Source of the DNA: Ilumatobacter nonamiensis YM16-303
Lineage (GTDB): Bacteria; Actinomycetota; Acidimicrobiia; Acidimicrobiales; Ilumatobacteraceae
Length of the DNA stretch: 38,619 nucleotides
Direction of reading: 5' to 3'
NCBI RefSeq assembly: GCF_000350145.1
Contig: NZ_BAOL01000051.1
Coordinates: forward strand, 1-38,619
Shown here: positions 8,650 to 16,914 of the stretch, in pieces
How the letters are laid out: each line of letters begins with the position of its first letter
Numbering within the stretch: position 1 is the first letter of the stretch
Made by a program: the position numbers and the translations under genes
The notes under the pieces: model-generated
The model's input: only the letters and a program-made list of their open reading frames with translations
The model's database searches: none
Told to the model about the DNA's origin: nothing

Positions 8650-10239
8650 TCACTCGCCACCGGATGCCTGCGTCCGCAGAATGTGCTTGACCACCTTGCC
8701 GCTCGCATTGCGCGGGAGGGAATCCACCCTGCGAATCGCAGTGGGTTTCTTGTAGGAGGCCAGTTGCGCTCGGCAGTGTTCCTGGATCTCGATCAGCGTC
8801 GGAGCGTCGTCGGCGTCGTGCGGCACGACGATGGCGACGGGTGTTTCCACCCAGCGTTCGTGGGGTTCCCCGATCACCGCCACCTCCCGGACCTTGGGGT
8901 GGGTCGCGAGAACGGCTTCGACCTCGGCCGAGTAGATGTTCTCGCCACCCGAGATGATCATGTCCTTCTTGCGGTCGACGACGTAGTAGAAGCCGTCCTC
9001 GTCGACCGTGCACAGGTCCCCGGAGTGGAACCAACCGCCGTCGAAGGCCTCGGCGGTACGTTCTTCGTCGTTCCAGTAGCCCTGCAGCACGGTGGGCCCG
9101 CGGTACACGATCTCCCCGATCTCGCCGACGGGGACGTCCTCACCGGCGTCGTCGACCAGGCGGACCTCGACGTTCGCGACGGGCTGGCCGACGGACCCCA
9201 TCTTCCTCAACGAATCCTCGCCGCGAAGAACGCAGGTGACCGAGCTCATCTCGGTCTGACCGAACGCGTTGAAGATCGCGACCCCTGGGAACGTCGCCGC
9301 CATCGATTCGAGAACGGCTCGTGGTGCCGGAGAGGCTCCCCAACTGATGCGCCGGAGTGCGAGGTTTCGCGAATCGATCTCGGGAACCCCGCACACCTCC
9401 TCCCACTGCGTCGGGACGAGATAGCAGCCCGTGACCTGTTCCGACTCGAAGGTCTCGACCACCTGCTCGGCGTCGAAGTCGCCCGTCGGCATCAAGACGA
9501 CCTTCGCGCCCAGCATGAGATACGGAAGGATCCCGTTGAGCCCGCCGATGTGGAACAGCGGCAAGCCCGAGAGCCAGACTTCGTCCGCATCGGAGATTCC
9601 CATGACCACCATCGAGTTGAAGGTGTTCATGAGCAGATTGAAATGGGTGAGCATCGCGCCCTTCGGCCGCCCCGTCGTGCCCGAGGTGTACATGATGAAC
9701 GCGACGTCATCCTCGCTCGTCGGCACCGCCGGAGGCGGAGTTGCGGCAGCGAGCAACGTTTCGTAGCCGATCGCGCCCGGGGCCGCCGATCCCTCCCGTG
9801 TGACGAGCAGGGGAATCCCACTGTTCGCGACTGCGAGCCCTGCCGCGGCCTGTTGTTCCAGCTGTGGGTCGGAGATCAGGATCTTCGGATCAGAGTCCTC
9901 GATGATGTAGCCGATCTCGGCTCCGACGAGGCGAAAGTTGATCGGGACGCAGATGGCACCGATCCGTGAGGCGGCGGCGTACGCCTCGACCACGGTGGTG
10001 TCGTTGTTGAGGAGCGTGGCGATCCGATCTCCTGGACGGACGCCCAGTGTCCAGGCAGCCCCGGCGAGTCTCTCCACGCGTTGGGCCAGTTCGCCGAAGG
10101 TGGTCGTGCGACCCTCGAACGAGTACGCAACCCGTTCGGGATACTTCCGTGCGGCGCGGAGCAACTGCCCGGAGAGCGTCATCCTTCGACTCGTCTCGAG
10201 CGCCGCTTCGTTGTGTGCAAGTTCCTCCGAGAGTGACAT
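8650..10239 (-). CDS. Acyl-CoA ligase (FadD-like AMP-forming synthetase)
   Basis: ANL-superfamily ligase of 529 residues from the start used here. It activates a carboxylic acid to an acyl-adenylate and then to the CoA thioester. Motifs: P-loop YTSGTTGRPKGAMLTH, the A5 region NAFGQTEM, the hinge/A7-A8 region GWFHSGDL and VDRKKDMIISGGENIYSAEV, and the A10 catalytic lysine in NASGKVVKHIL. The start is uncertain: an ATG at 10341 gives 34 extra residues translated from the operator region; ATG 10239 (MSLSEEL) and ATG 10182 (MTLSGQLLRAARKYPERVA) fit the family better. The 10239 start codon lies inside operator copy 2. It sits in the same direction as the TetR and transporter genes and divergent from the acyl-CoA dehydrogenase. 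Substrate chain length is not evident. Confidence 0.93.
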   Translation of the reverse strand: MSLSEELAHNEAALETSRRMTLSGQLLRAARKYPERVAYSFEGRTTTFGELAQRVERLAGAAWTLGVRPGDRIATLLNNDTTVVEAYAAASRIGAICVPINFRLVGAEIGYIIEDSDPKILISDPQLEQQAAAGLAVANSGIPLLVTREGSAAPGAIGYETLLAAATPPPAVPTSEDDVAFIMYTSGTTGRPKGAMLTHFNLLMNTFNSMVVMGISDADEVWLSGLPLFHIGGLNGILPYLMLGAKVVLMPTGDFDAEQVVETFESEQVTGCYLVPTQWEEVCGVPEIDSRNLALRRISWGASPAPRAVLESMAATFPGVAIFNAFGQTEMSSVTCVLRGEDSLRKMGSVGQPVANVEVRLVDDAGEDVPVGEIGEIVYRGPTVLQGYWNDEERTAEAFDGGWFHSGDLCTVDEDGFYYVVDRKKDMIISGGENIYSAEVEAVLATHPKVREVAVIGEPHERWVETPVAIVVPHDADDAPTLIEIQEHCRAQLASYKKPTAIRRVDSLPRNASGKVVKHILRTQASGGE

Positions 10240-10247
10240 CACTGTCA
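10232..10247. promoter_or_regulatory. TetR-type operator, copy 2 (over ligase start)
   Basis: The 16 bases AGTGACATCACTGTCA are identical to those at 7781-7796. The core AGTGA-CA-TCACT is a perfect 5+5 inverted repeat and includes the ATG of the preferred ligase start (10239). Together with copy 3 it would occupy the divergent ligase/dehydrogenase promoter region. Confidence 0.75.
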
Positions 10248-10278
10248 CCGTAACGGGTGAACCCGTCCTGACAGTGAC

Positions 10279-10294
10279 ATTGACATCAGTGTCA
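10279..10294. promoter_or_regulatory. TetR-type operator, copy 3, overlapping a -35-like TTGACA
   Basis: ATTGACATCAGTGTCA matches the other two copies at 14 of 16 positions and keeps the TGACA/TGTCA half-sites. An additional half-site (ACAGTGACAT, 10271-10280) lies directly beside it. TTGACA at 10280-10285 could be the -35 box of the acyl-CoA dehydrogenase promoter on the plus strand, 65 bases upstream of its ATG. No clear -10 box is visible. Confidence 0.7.
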
Positions 10295-10349
10295 CCTTGG
10301 TTGTACCGTTCCGCCTCCTTGCATTCGAAACAGTCGGCCATGGGCCGAG

Positions 10350-11633
10350 ATGGGAACCAACACCGTGGACTTCACACTGCCCGATGAGCTGACTGACCTG
10401 CTGGACCAGCTCGATCACTTCATCGAATCCGTCGTTCAGCCCATCCAGGACGAGGACGACAACGAGCGGTTCTTCGATCACCGTCGGGAGGACTCGCGCA
10501 CCGACTGGGAGCGTGGAGGTCTTCCGAACGAAGAGTGGGAGCAACTCCTCCACCGCACCAAACGCCTTGCCGACGAGGCGGGCTTCTATCGCTACCCACT
10601 TCCTGCGGAGTACGGCGGGATGGACGGCACCAACCTCGGGATGGCGATCATCCGCGAGCACCTCGCCCGCAAGGGACTCGGCCTCTTCAACGACCTCCAG
10701 AACGAGCATTCGATCGTCGGCAACAACGTCGGCCTGCTCTTGATGCTCAACTACGGCACCGACGAGCAGAAGGCCGACTGGATCGATGATCTGGCAGAGG
10801 GCCGCCGTGGATTCGCGTTCGGCATCACCGAACCCAAGCACGGTTCGGACGCGACGCACATGGAGACCACGGCGACCCGTGACGGGGATGAGTGGGTCAT
10901 CAACGGCGAGAAGACGTGGAACACCGGGATCCACACCGCGCAGTACGACATGGTCATGGCCCGAACGTCGGGCAGCGCGGGCGACGGCAATGGCATCACC
11001 GCGTTCCTGGTGCCGACGAAGGCCCCGGGATTCGAGATCCTGGAGTACCTCTGGACGTTCAACATGCCGACGGACCATGCTCACATCCGGCTCACCGACG
11101 TGCGTGTGCCCGACTCGGCGATCTTCGGCGGGGAAGGACGGGGCCTGCAGGTCGTCCAGCACTTCTTCAACGAGAACCGGATTCGCCAGGCGGCGTCCAG
11201 TCTCGGCGCCGCACAGTTCTGCATCGACCGTTCGGTGGCGTACGCGCAGGAGCGCTCGCCCTTCGGCAAGGCGTTGTCGACCAACCAGGCGATCCAGTTC
11301 CCGCTCGTCGAGTTGCAGACCCAGTGCGAAATGCTCCGCGCGCTCATTCACAAGACGGCCTGGCTGATGGACACGGACGGGGTGTGGTCGTGCTCGGACA
11401 AGGTCTCGATGTGCAACTACTACGCGAATCGCCTGTGCTGTGAAGCGGCCGATCGTGCCATGCAGGTGTTCGGCGGTCTCGGATACTCTCGTCACCAGCC
11501 GTTCGAGCACATCTACCGCCACCATCGTCGCTACCGCATCACCGAGGGTGCCGAGGAGATCCAGATGAGGCGCGTGGCGGGCTACATGTTCGGCTACATG
11601 AAACAGTCGGCTCCCAAGGGGGTCGCCGGCTGA
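10350..11633 (+). CDS. Acyl-CoA dehydrogenase
   Basis: FAD-dependent acyl-CoA dehydrogenase of 427 residues, introducing a trans-2 double bond in an acyl-CoA and passing electrons to ETF. Family segments in order: N-terminal helical domain to about residue 130, the FGITEPKHGSDATHMETTA and WVINGEKTWNTG strands, then the C-terminal helical domain with ERSPFGKALSTNQAIQFPL, QVFGGLGYSRHQP and ITEGAEEIQMRRVAG. The first residues (MGTNTVDFTLPDELTDLLDQLDHFIES) carry a slightly longer N-terminus than housekeeping homologues. It is divergent from the acyl-CoA ligase and shares its operator region, so it is probably the oxidising step for the acid activated by that ligase. In composition it corresponds to LvaC/ACAD10-type dehydrogenases, but homology to that subgroup was not tested. 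Confidence 0.95.
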   Translation: MGTNTVDFTLPDELTDLLDQLDHFIESVVQPIQDEDDNERFFDHRREDSRTDWERGGLPNEEWEQLLHRTKRLADEAGFYRYPLPAEYGGMDGTNLGMAIIREHLARKGLGLFNDLQNEHSIVGNNVGLLLMLNYGTDEQKADWIDDLAEGRRGFAFGITEPKHGSDATHMETTATRDGDEWVINGEKTWNTGIHTAQYDMVMARTSGSAGDGNGITAFLVPTKAPGFEILEYLWTFNMPTDHAHIRLTDVRVPDSAIFGGEGRGLQVVQHFFNENRIRQAASSLGAAQFCIDRSVAYAQERSPFGKALSTNQAIQFPLVELQTQCEMLRALIHKTAWLMDTDGVWSCSDKVSMCNYYANRLCCEAADRAMQVFGGLGYSRHQPFEHIYRHHRRYRITEGAEEIQMRRVAGYMFGYMKQSAPKGVAG

Positions 11634-11922
11634 CGTCGCACCGGGCCCGGACGTCGACTCGAGCGCGACGAGCCGATCTGCGCCGCTGACGATCGCACGG
11701 ACACCATGTCACGGCGCCCGTGCGCACGATGAACCCGTGCACTTGTCGGCGGTGGTCGAGCGGTTGGAGTGGGTGGTCCAAACCACCGGATCCGCCGACG
11801 CTGACTTTGCCGCGTCCGCGTCGCTTGCCGACGAGATCGTCTCTGCCATCACCAGCGCAAGAGCGCCCGTCCCGCTCGTGCCGGGACCCGTCAGGAACAG
11901 GCTCGGGCGCTACCTTCGTCGA

Positions 11923-13239
11923 ATGGGTCGTCGACGTCCTCTTGTCCTCGCGGTGGCAGCGGGTCTGCTCGTCGCCTCCTGCGCGAGCAGCGATGGCGAC
12001 GGATCGGACGCCGTTCCCGACTCTGGCGCCGTCGCGACCGATCCTGGCCCCGACACCGAGCCCGCTGCATCGGGGACCGACGCGGTGGAGATCGACGACT
12101 CGGCCGCCGCCACGTCGGAACCTGCGGACACCGAACCGACGACATCCGAGCCCGAACCGTCGGACCCGCCGGCGTCCGACCCGCCGACGGACGATGACGA
12201 TGAAGACGATGACGTCGACGACTTCTCGGCCATCGATCCGATCGTGTCCGCCTTCGTGGCCGAACGGGGACTGAACGGCGCCGGACTCGTGGTGGTCGAC
12301 GAGGACGACGGCATCATCCACGAGGAGTACTGGGGCGAGTTCGGGCCCGATCGCATCTCGCTGATCGCGTCGTCGTCCAAGATGCTCACCGCCGGCGTGC
12401 TGATGCGGTTGGCCGACGACGGTCTCCTCGACATGGACGCTCCGGTCGCGGCCGTGGCCGAGTGGGGAGCCGGGAACCCAGACGTGACTCCGGCTCAACT
12501 CGTGTCGAACAGTTCCGGCCTGGTCGGGCTCCTCCCGGAACCGGCCTACGCCCCGTACATCTGCCAGTACCTCGCTGTCGGAACGCTCCAAGACTGCGCG
12601 GCGACGATCTTCACCACGGCCGACGACGACGCGGACGTCGTGGCGCCCGACACCGAGTTCCGCTACGGCGGCGCGCAGTGGCAGGTCGCGGGCGCGGTTG
12701 CCGAGGTCGCCTCCGGGAAATCGTGGGCGGAACTCGTCGACGAGATCTACGTCCAACCGTGCGATGTCGACTCCCTGGCCTACAACAACCATTTCGGCCA
12801 GATCGGTAGCGGCGGGTTCGACTACCCGGTCGAGTTCGCGTCGGATCCGTCCACGCTCGCTCCGACCGACAATCCGAACATGGAGGGCGGCGTCTACATC
12901 ACGGCGCCCGACTACGCGGAGCTGCTGTTGATGCAACTGCGCGACGGTGAGTGCGCCGGCGGGCAGGTGCTCAGCGAGGAGGCCGTCGATCGCATGCACG
13001 CCGATCGGATCGCCGAGGCGTACGACGGATCGGCCGGCGACGACACCGGCTATGGCATGGGGTGGTGGGTCGACCGTGAGAGTGGACGGATCAGCGACGG
13101 GGGTGCCTACGGATCGGTTCCCTGGCTCGACCTGGACGAGGAGTACGGCGCGTACCTCGTGGTCGAGGCCGATTCGGGCACCGGCAACGAACTCGCCGCG
13201 CTCCTCTACGAACCCGTCGCGGCAGCCGTCGACGACTGA
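11923..13239 (+). CDS. Beta-lactamase-family serine hydrolase, lipoprotein
   Basis: A 438-residue secreted serine hydrolase of the class C beta-lactamase/esterase (PF00144-type) fold. The signal peptide MGRRRPLVLAVAAGLLVASC ends at lipobox Cys20. A Thr/Pro/Asp/Glu-rich linker of about 80 residues (ending in an Asp-rich run) spaces the domain from the membrane. The catalytic SxxK is S150-S-S-K153. The second motif, normally YxN/YxS, appears as Y248-G-G, and the third, normally HxG or KTG, as the region SDGGAYGSVPW, so it is probably an esterase or D-aminopeptidase-like enzyme rather than a beta-lactamase. The ATG at 11923 is chosen because it places the signal peptide at the N-terminus; an in-frame GTG at 11737 would add 62 residues before it. 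The 289 bases before the gene show no other feature. Confidence 0.87.
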   Translation: MGRRRPLVLAVAAGLLVASCASSDGDGSDAVPDSGAVATDPGPDTEPAASGTDAVEIDDSAAATSEPADTEPTTSEPEPSDPPASDPPTDDDDEDDDVDDFSAIDPIVSAFVAERGLNGAGLVVVDEDDGIIHEEYWGEFGPDRISLIASSSKMLTAGVLMRLADDGLLDMDAPVAAVAEWGAGNPDVTPAQLVSNSSGLVGLLPEPAYAPYICQYLAVGTLQDCAATIFTTADDDADVVAPDTEFRYGGAQWQVAGAVAEVASGKSWAELVDEIYVQPCDVDSLAYNNHFGQIGSGGFDYPVEFASDPSTLAPTDNPNMEGGVYITAPDYAELLLMQLRDGECAGGQVLSEEAVDRMHADRIAEAYDGSAGDDTGYGMGWWVDRESGRISDGGAYGSVPWLDLDEEYGAYLVVEADSGTGNELAALLYEPVAAAVDD

Positions 13240-13269
13240 GCACGCCGCCGTTCACGCGAGACTGTCGCG

Positions 13270-14495
13270 ATGGCCTACATCGAACGCCGACGGGTTCACG
13301 ACGCCGACGCGCACATCATGGAGCCACCGACGTGGCTTCGTGACCATGCCGATCCGGACGTCCGCGATCGGTTGGAGATCCCGGCCTACGCGAACGAGCT
13401 CGCGCAGACCGGCGATGCCGAGCCCGGAGCAGCGCCGAGTCCCGATGAGCTCGACGCGATCTTCGATCGACTCGCCGATCGTCACCGCTCCGAGGAGTTC
13501 CTCAGCGACGAAGCGGCCGACGTGATGACCGCAAGAACTTCGCAGCGACCGGGGCGTTCCTCGCGGAGGACCGGCCCCGGGTGCTCGACTTCATCGGGGT
13601 CGACAGCCAGCTGTTGTTCAACACGTTCCACAACTCGCGGCTCTACGAGTGGGAGCACCCGACCGACGGACGGTCCGTCGATCTCGATCTGGCGTACGGA
13701 GCGGCCCGCGCCCACAACCGCGGGATGACCGAGTTCTGTTCCGTCGATGACCGGCTGCTCCCGACGTGCTACGTCCCGCTGGCCGACTTCCAGCGCGCCG
13801 AGGCGATGGCGGGCGAATCGATCGCGATGGGGGCCGCCGCGCTCCTCATCGCATCCGGATGTCCCGCCGGGCATTCGCCATCGCATCGCGCGCTCGACCC
13901 GGTGTGGCGACAGGCCGAAGAAGCCGGCATCCCGATCGTCTTCCACGTCGGCGGGACCGGCGCGCTGATCGATCCGGCGTACTTCGACAACGGCCTGCCG
14001 ATCCCGCCCGACTTCCACGGAGGCGAGGAGAACTTCCGCTCGGTCGACTACATGGCGATCCCGTTCCCTCCGATGCAGACCCTGGCGACGATGATCTTCG
14101 ACGGCGTCCTCGAACGACACCCGCAGCTGCGTGTCGGTGTGATCGAGCAAGGTTGCATCTGGCTCCCGAGTTGGCTGAAGCAGATGGAGTCGGCGATGGA
14201 TGCGTTCGGCCGTCACGAGGAGCGGCTCCGCTCACTGTCGCTCACCCCGCGGGAGTACGTCGAGCGGCAGGTGCGGGTGACCCCGTATCCGACCGAGGAC
14301 GTGGGCTGGGTGACCGATCAGGTCGGCCCCGAGATCTTGTTGTTCAACACCGACTACCCGCATGTCGAGGGCGGCCGTCGACCGTTCGAGCGTTTCGAGC
14401 GGAGCCTGGGCGACCGCAGCGAGGCGATCCGCGACCGGTTCTACGCGGACAATTTCATCGACCTGATGGGTTCCGCCGTCCACGCTCTCGTCTGA
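13270..14495 (+). pseudogene. Amidohydrolase (ACMSD-like, amidohydrolase 2), frameshifted
   Basis: Metal-dependent hydrolase/decarboxylase of the amidohydrolase-2 (ACMSD-like) family, about 408 residues if whole. The first part (from ATG 13270: VHDADAHIMEPPTWLRDH, to DEAADVM) and the second part (KNFAATGAFLAEDRPRVLDF to the stop at 14495) lie in different frames. They join perfectly if one C is added to the CC at 13529-13530, giving VMTRKNFAATGAF. The metal motif DADAHIMEP near the N-terminus, the H in VFHVGGTG and the late FNTDYPHVEGG are typical. Codon use stays gene-like on both sides, so the lesion is recent or is a sequencing error in a short C run. Substrate unknown; such genes in Actinobacteria often sit in aromatic or steroid degradation loci. 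Confidence 0.88.
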
Positions 14496-14617
14496 CTCGG
14501 CCGGTCGCACCGTCTTCTCGGCCCTGTTCTGTTGCACGAGCTGTAACGAAACCGGGTCGAGAACCTGCGTGCCATCGGATCTGACCGACGCGCAGCGCGA
14601 TCGCTAGCGTGCAGCGC

Positions 14618-15199
14618 GTGATCCTGTCGGACCGATCCCTTCGTGAACAGCTCGACGCGGGTCGCATCGTCGTCGATCCGTTGGACGACGCGCTGATCCA
14701 GCCGTCGTCGATCGACGTGCGGATCTCGCACCTGTTCCGCGTGTTCCGCAACCACACTCGCGGGGTCATCGACGTCAAGGAAGACCTCCAGAACCTCACC
14801 GAGCTCGTCGAGATCCCGGTCGGTGAGGACGGCGTCGGTGACGAGGCATTCATGCTCCACCCCGGTGAGTTCGTCCTCGGTTCCACGTACGAACGCATCG
14901 CGGTGCCCGACGACCTCGTCGGTCGCGTCGAAGGCAAGTCGTCACTCGGACGGCTGGGCCTGCTGATCCACTCGACCGCGGGGTTCATCGACGCCGGCTT
15001 CGACGGTCACATCACCCTCGAACTGGCGAACGTGGCGAGCCTGCCGATCACCCTGTATCCGGGGATGAAGATCGGCCAAGTGAGCTTCATGCAGATGACC
15101 AGCGCCGCAGAGAACCCGTACGGATCGGGCGCCAAGGGCTCCAAGTACCAGGGCCAGCGCGGCCCGACACCGAGCCGGTACTTCGAGAACTTCACCTGA
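14618..15199 (+). CDS. dcd: dCTP deaminase, dUMP-forming
   Basis: A 193-residue trimeric enzyme that makes dUMP for thymidylate synthesis. The start [12 protein letters not shown] at GTG 14618 aligns with the conserved Dcd N-terminus; a GTG three codons upstream (14609) is the alternative. Key segments are the [13 protein letters not shown] nucleotide loop, [33 protein letters not shown] with the catalytic Glu, and the closing [12 protein letters not shown] tail. The [11 protein letters not shown] segment matches the bifunctional dCTP deaminase/dUTPase of Mycobacterium tuberculosis, which converts dCTP directly to dUMP. No ribosome site is visible upstream, so the message may be leaderless. 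Confidence 0.96.
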   Translation: MILSDRSLREQLDAGRIVVDPLDDALIQPSSIDVRISHLFRVFRNHTRGVIDVKEDLQNLTELVEIPVGEDGVGDEAFMLHPGEFVLGSTYERIAVPDDLVGRVEGKSSLGRLGLLIHSTAGFIDAGFDGHITLELANVASLPITLYPGMKIGQVSFMQMTSAAENPYGSGAKGSKYQGQRGPTPSRYFENFT

Positions 15200-15201
15200 A
15201 A

Positions 15202-15229
15202 TGTCCGTTGGTGCGGGCACCAACGAACA
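15202..15229. terminator. Bidirectional hairpin between dcd and pncB
   Basis: CGTTGGTGC (15206-15214) and GCACCAACG (15217-15225) form a 9-bp perfect stem, extended by TGT/ACA beyond one C-A mismatch. It begins 3 bases after the dcd stop and ends 3 bases before the pncB stop, so it serves two convergent genes. The T-run is missing in both directions, as is common in high-GC actinobacteria. Confidence 0.7.
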
Positions 15230-15231
15230 CG

Positions 15232-16797
15232 TCACGACGAGCGGGCTTCGGCGATCACATCGGCCCGGAGCCGATGGAGCCGATCGGTGATGCTGACGTG
15301 GTACCGGTGCGGATTGACCAGGCGGCGGACGCCCACGTCGAGGCGGACGATGTCGGCCGAGCAACGGCCTGCCAGTTCGCCGATCGTCGCTGACGCAGCG
15401 CTCGGGCCGACCACGTCGAGCAGTTCTTCGATCTCCGCGATGTCGGAGCGGCGCAATGTCTGGCTCACGTCGGTCCGAGAGGGGTCGTGGACGACGATCG
15501 ACTCGGTCGGGAACGGCTCCTCGTCGGCCAGTCCGATGAGATCGACGACTGCCGAACCGCGCCGGTCGTACAGTCGCCACACCGTCTTGCGCCCGGGGAG
15601 TGGGACCTTTCCCGGATCCTCCGACAGCTTGATCGCCGGCGCCCACTTCCCGTCCGCGTCCTGGACACCGACCAGCTTGTAGACGCCGTTCAACGCACCG
15701 GCGCCGTGCGAGGTGATCAGACGGGTTCCCACGCCGTAGACGAGTCGTTGCCGGATCGGCTCGGGCTCGACGCCGAGGCGTTCTGCGTCGTCGTCGATCT
15801 GGGTGAGGATCTGCCAGATCGTGAGTTCGTCGAGGTCGCTCGACAGCACGATCGACACGTCCGGGTATCCCGCCTCGTCGAGCAGCGTTGCGGCTCGGAC
15901 CGCGAGATACGCAAGGTCGCCGGAGTCGAGGCGGACGCCGACCGGCTCGTGTCCGTTCGCGCGCAACTCGTCGAAGACGGTGATCGCGTTCGGAACGCCC
16001 GACCGGAGCGTGTCGACGGTGTCGACGAGCAGGATGCATCCGTCGGGGGCGCTCGCCGCCATCGCCCGGAATGCTCCGAGCTCACCCTGGCCCAGCGCCA
16101 TGTATGCCTGAACCAAGCTGTGCGCGTGGGTTCCGGACGGTTCGGTTCCGAGCGCGATCGCGGCCTCGACGTTCGACGTCGACACGCATCCACCGATCAG
16201 CGCTGCGCGGATCCCTTCGTTCACTCCCGTTGCCGGGCCGCGCCGCATCCCGAACTCCAGCACCCTCCCACCGCGTGCGCTCTGAACGACGCGAGCGGCC
16301 TTCGTGGCGATCAGCGTCGGGTAGTTGAAGTGGTTGAGCAGCGATGTCTCGATGATCTGACACGCGGCGAGGGGTCCGGTGACGGTTGCGATCGGCGCCT
16401 GTGCGTGCACGACTCGGCCCTCGGCGACGGCCCGGATCTCGATGTCCGCGAACCGGTCCGGCGCGGCGAGCCACTCCAGGAACGGTGCATCGAACACGGC
16501 CGACCCGGTTGCCGACCGCATGCCCGCGAGCGCCTCGATGTGGGCTGGCGCGATCATCAATCCGCTGAGCCACTCGACGAACGGGCCGAGCCCGGCCGTC
16601 ACGCAGAAGCCGGCCTGGTGCGTTCCGTAGTCCGGCGCCGAGCGGAAGAAGTAGTCGAACTGCGCGGGCCGCTCGGAGATGCCCTGCGACACGTACACCT
16701 GGGCCATCGCCAACTCGTACATGTCGGTGAACAGCGGGCCGCGCGTGGCCGCCCACCGCGCCCGGATCGCGTCTCCGAGCTCCTGCTCGCCACTCAT
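15232..16797 (-). CDS. pncB: Nicotinate phosphoribosyltransferase
   Basis: A 521-residue enzyme that joins nicotinate and PRPP to give nicotinate mononucleotide, the Preiss-Handler entry step of NAD salvage. Visible family segments: FTDMYELAMAQVY near residue 23 (substrate pocket), the DYFFRSAPDYG strand, LLNHFNYPTLIATKAAR, RRGPATGVNEGIRAALIGG, and GTHAHSLVQAY with the histidine phosphorylated by ATP in this family. The C-terminal extension past residue 400 (GKVPLPGRKTVWRLYD) is normal for the longer actinobacterial form. It lies 117 bases downstream of pncA on the same strand; the gap holds a long hairpin and a G-quadruplex motif that could regulate it separately. Confidence 0.95.
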   Translation of the reverse strand: MSGEQELGDAIRARWAATRGPLFTDMYELAMAQVYVSQGISERPAQFDYFFRSAPDYGTHQAGFCVTAGLGPFVEWLSGLMIAPAHIEALAGMRSATGSAVFDAPFLEWLAAPDRFADIEIRAVAEGRVVHAQAPIATVTGPLAACQIIETSLLNHFNYPTLIATKAARVVQSARGGRVLEFGMRRGPATGVNEGIRAALIGGCVSTSNVEAAIALGTEPSGTHAHSLVQAYMALGQGELGAFRAMAASAPDGCILLVDTVDTLRSGVPNAITVFDELRANGHEPVGVRLDSGDLAYLAVRAATLLDEAGYPDVSIVLSSDLDELTIWQILTQIDDDAERLGVEPEPIRQRLVYGVGTRLITSHGAGALNGVYKLVGVQDADGKWAPAIKLSEDPGKVPLPGRKTVWRLYDRRGSAVVDLIGLADEEPFPTESIVVHDPSRTDVSQTLRRSDIAEIEELLDVVGPSAASATIGELAGRCSADIVRLDVGVRRLVNPHRYHVSITDRLHRLRADVIAEARSS

Positions 16798-16813
16798 CTT
16801 CGGCCTCGACCCC

Positions 16814-16863
16814 GTTTGTGTTGCAGTTCTGGTCTGCGGGACGACCAGAAGTACAACGCAAAC
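16814..16863 (-). promoter_or_regulatory. 50-nt hairpin in the pncB leader
   Basis: An interrupted inverted repeat: outer arms GTTTGTGTTG (16814-16823) and CAACGCAAAC (16854-16863), pairing over 10 bp with one G-U, and inner arms TTCTGGTC (16827-16834) and GACCAGAA (16843-16850), perfect over 8 bp, around an 8-nt loop. It sits 16 bases upstream of the pncB start. It could be an RNA leader structure (attenuator or ligand-sensing) or a dyad operator. No known NAD riboswitch class is recognised. Confidence 0.55.
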
Positions 16864-16867
16864 GAGA

Positions 16868-16891
16868 GGGGTGGGGAGAGGGAGGGGTGGG
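16868..16891 (+). other. G-quadruplex motif between pncA and pncB
   Basis: Five G-tracts separated by 1-3 bases (GGGG-T-GGGG-AGA-GGG-A-GGGG-T-GGG) on the plus strand, which is the template strand for the pncA-pncB transcript. The short loops predict a stable intramolecular quadruplex. It lies directly next to the pncB leader hairpin. Confidence 0.65.
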
Positions 16892-16914
16892 CGGTGCCGA
16901 TCACGAGATGTCGG

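Noticed and set aside
10245-11525. Minus-strand open frame of 426 codons
   Set aside because: Antisense over the acyl-CoA dehydrogenase and lacks any recognisable domain.
11737-11922. GTG-started N-terminal extension of the serine hydrolase
   Set aside because: It would put 62 residues before a clear lipoprotein signal peptide, which must be at the N-terminus to work.
11539-12999. Minus-strand open frame of 486 codons
   Set aside because: Antisense over the serine-hydrolase lipoprotein; the plus strand has a signal peptide and SxxK motif.
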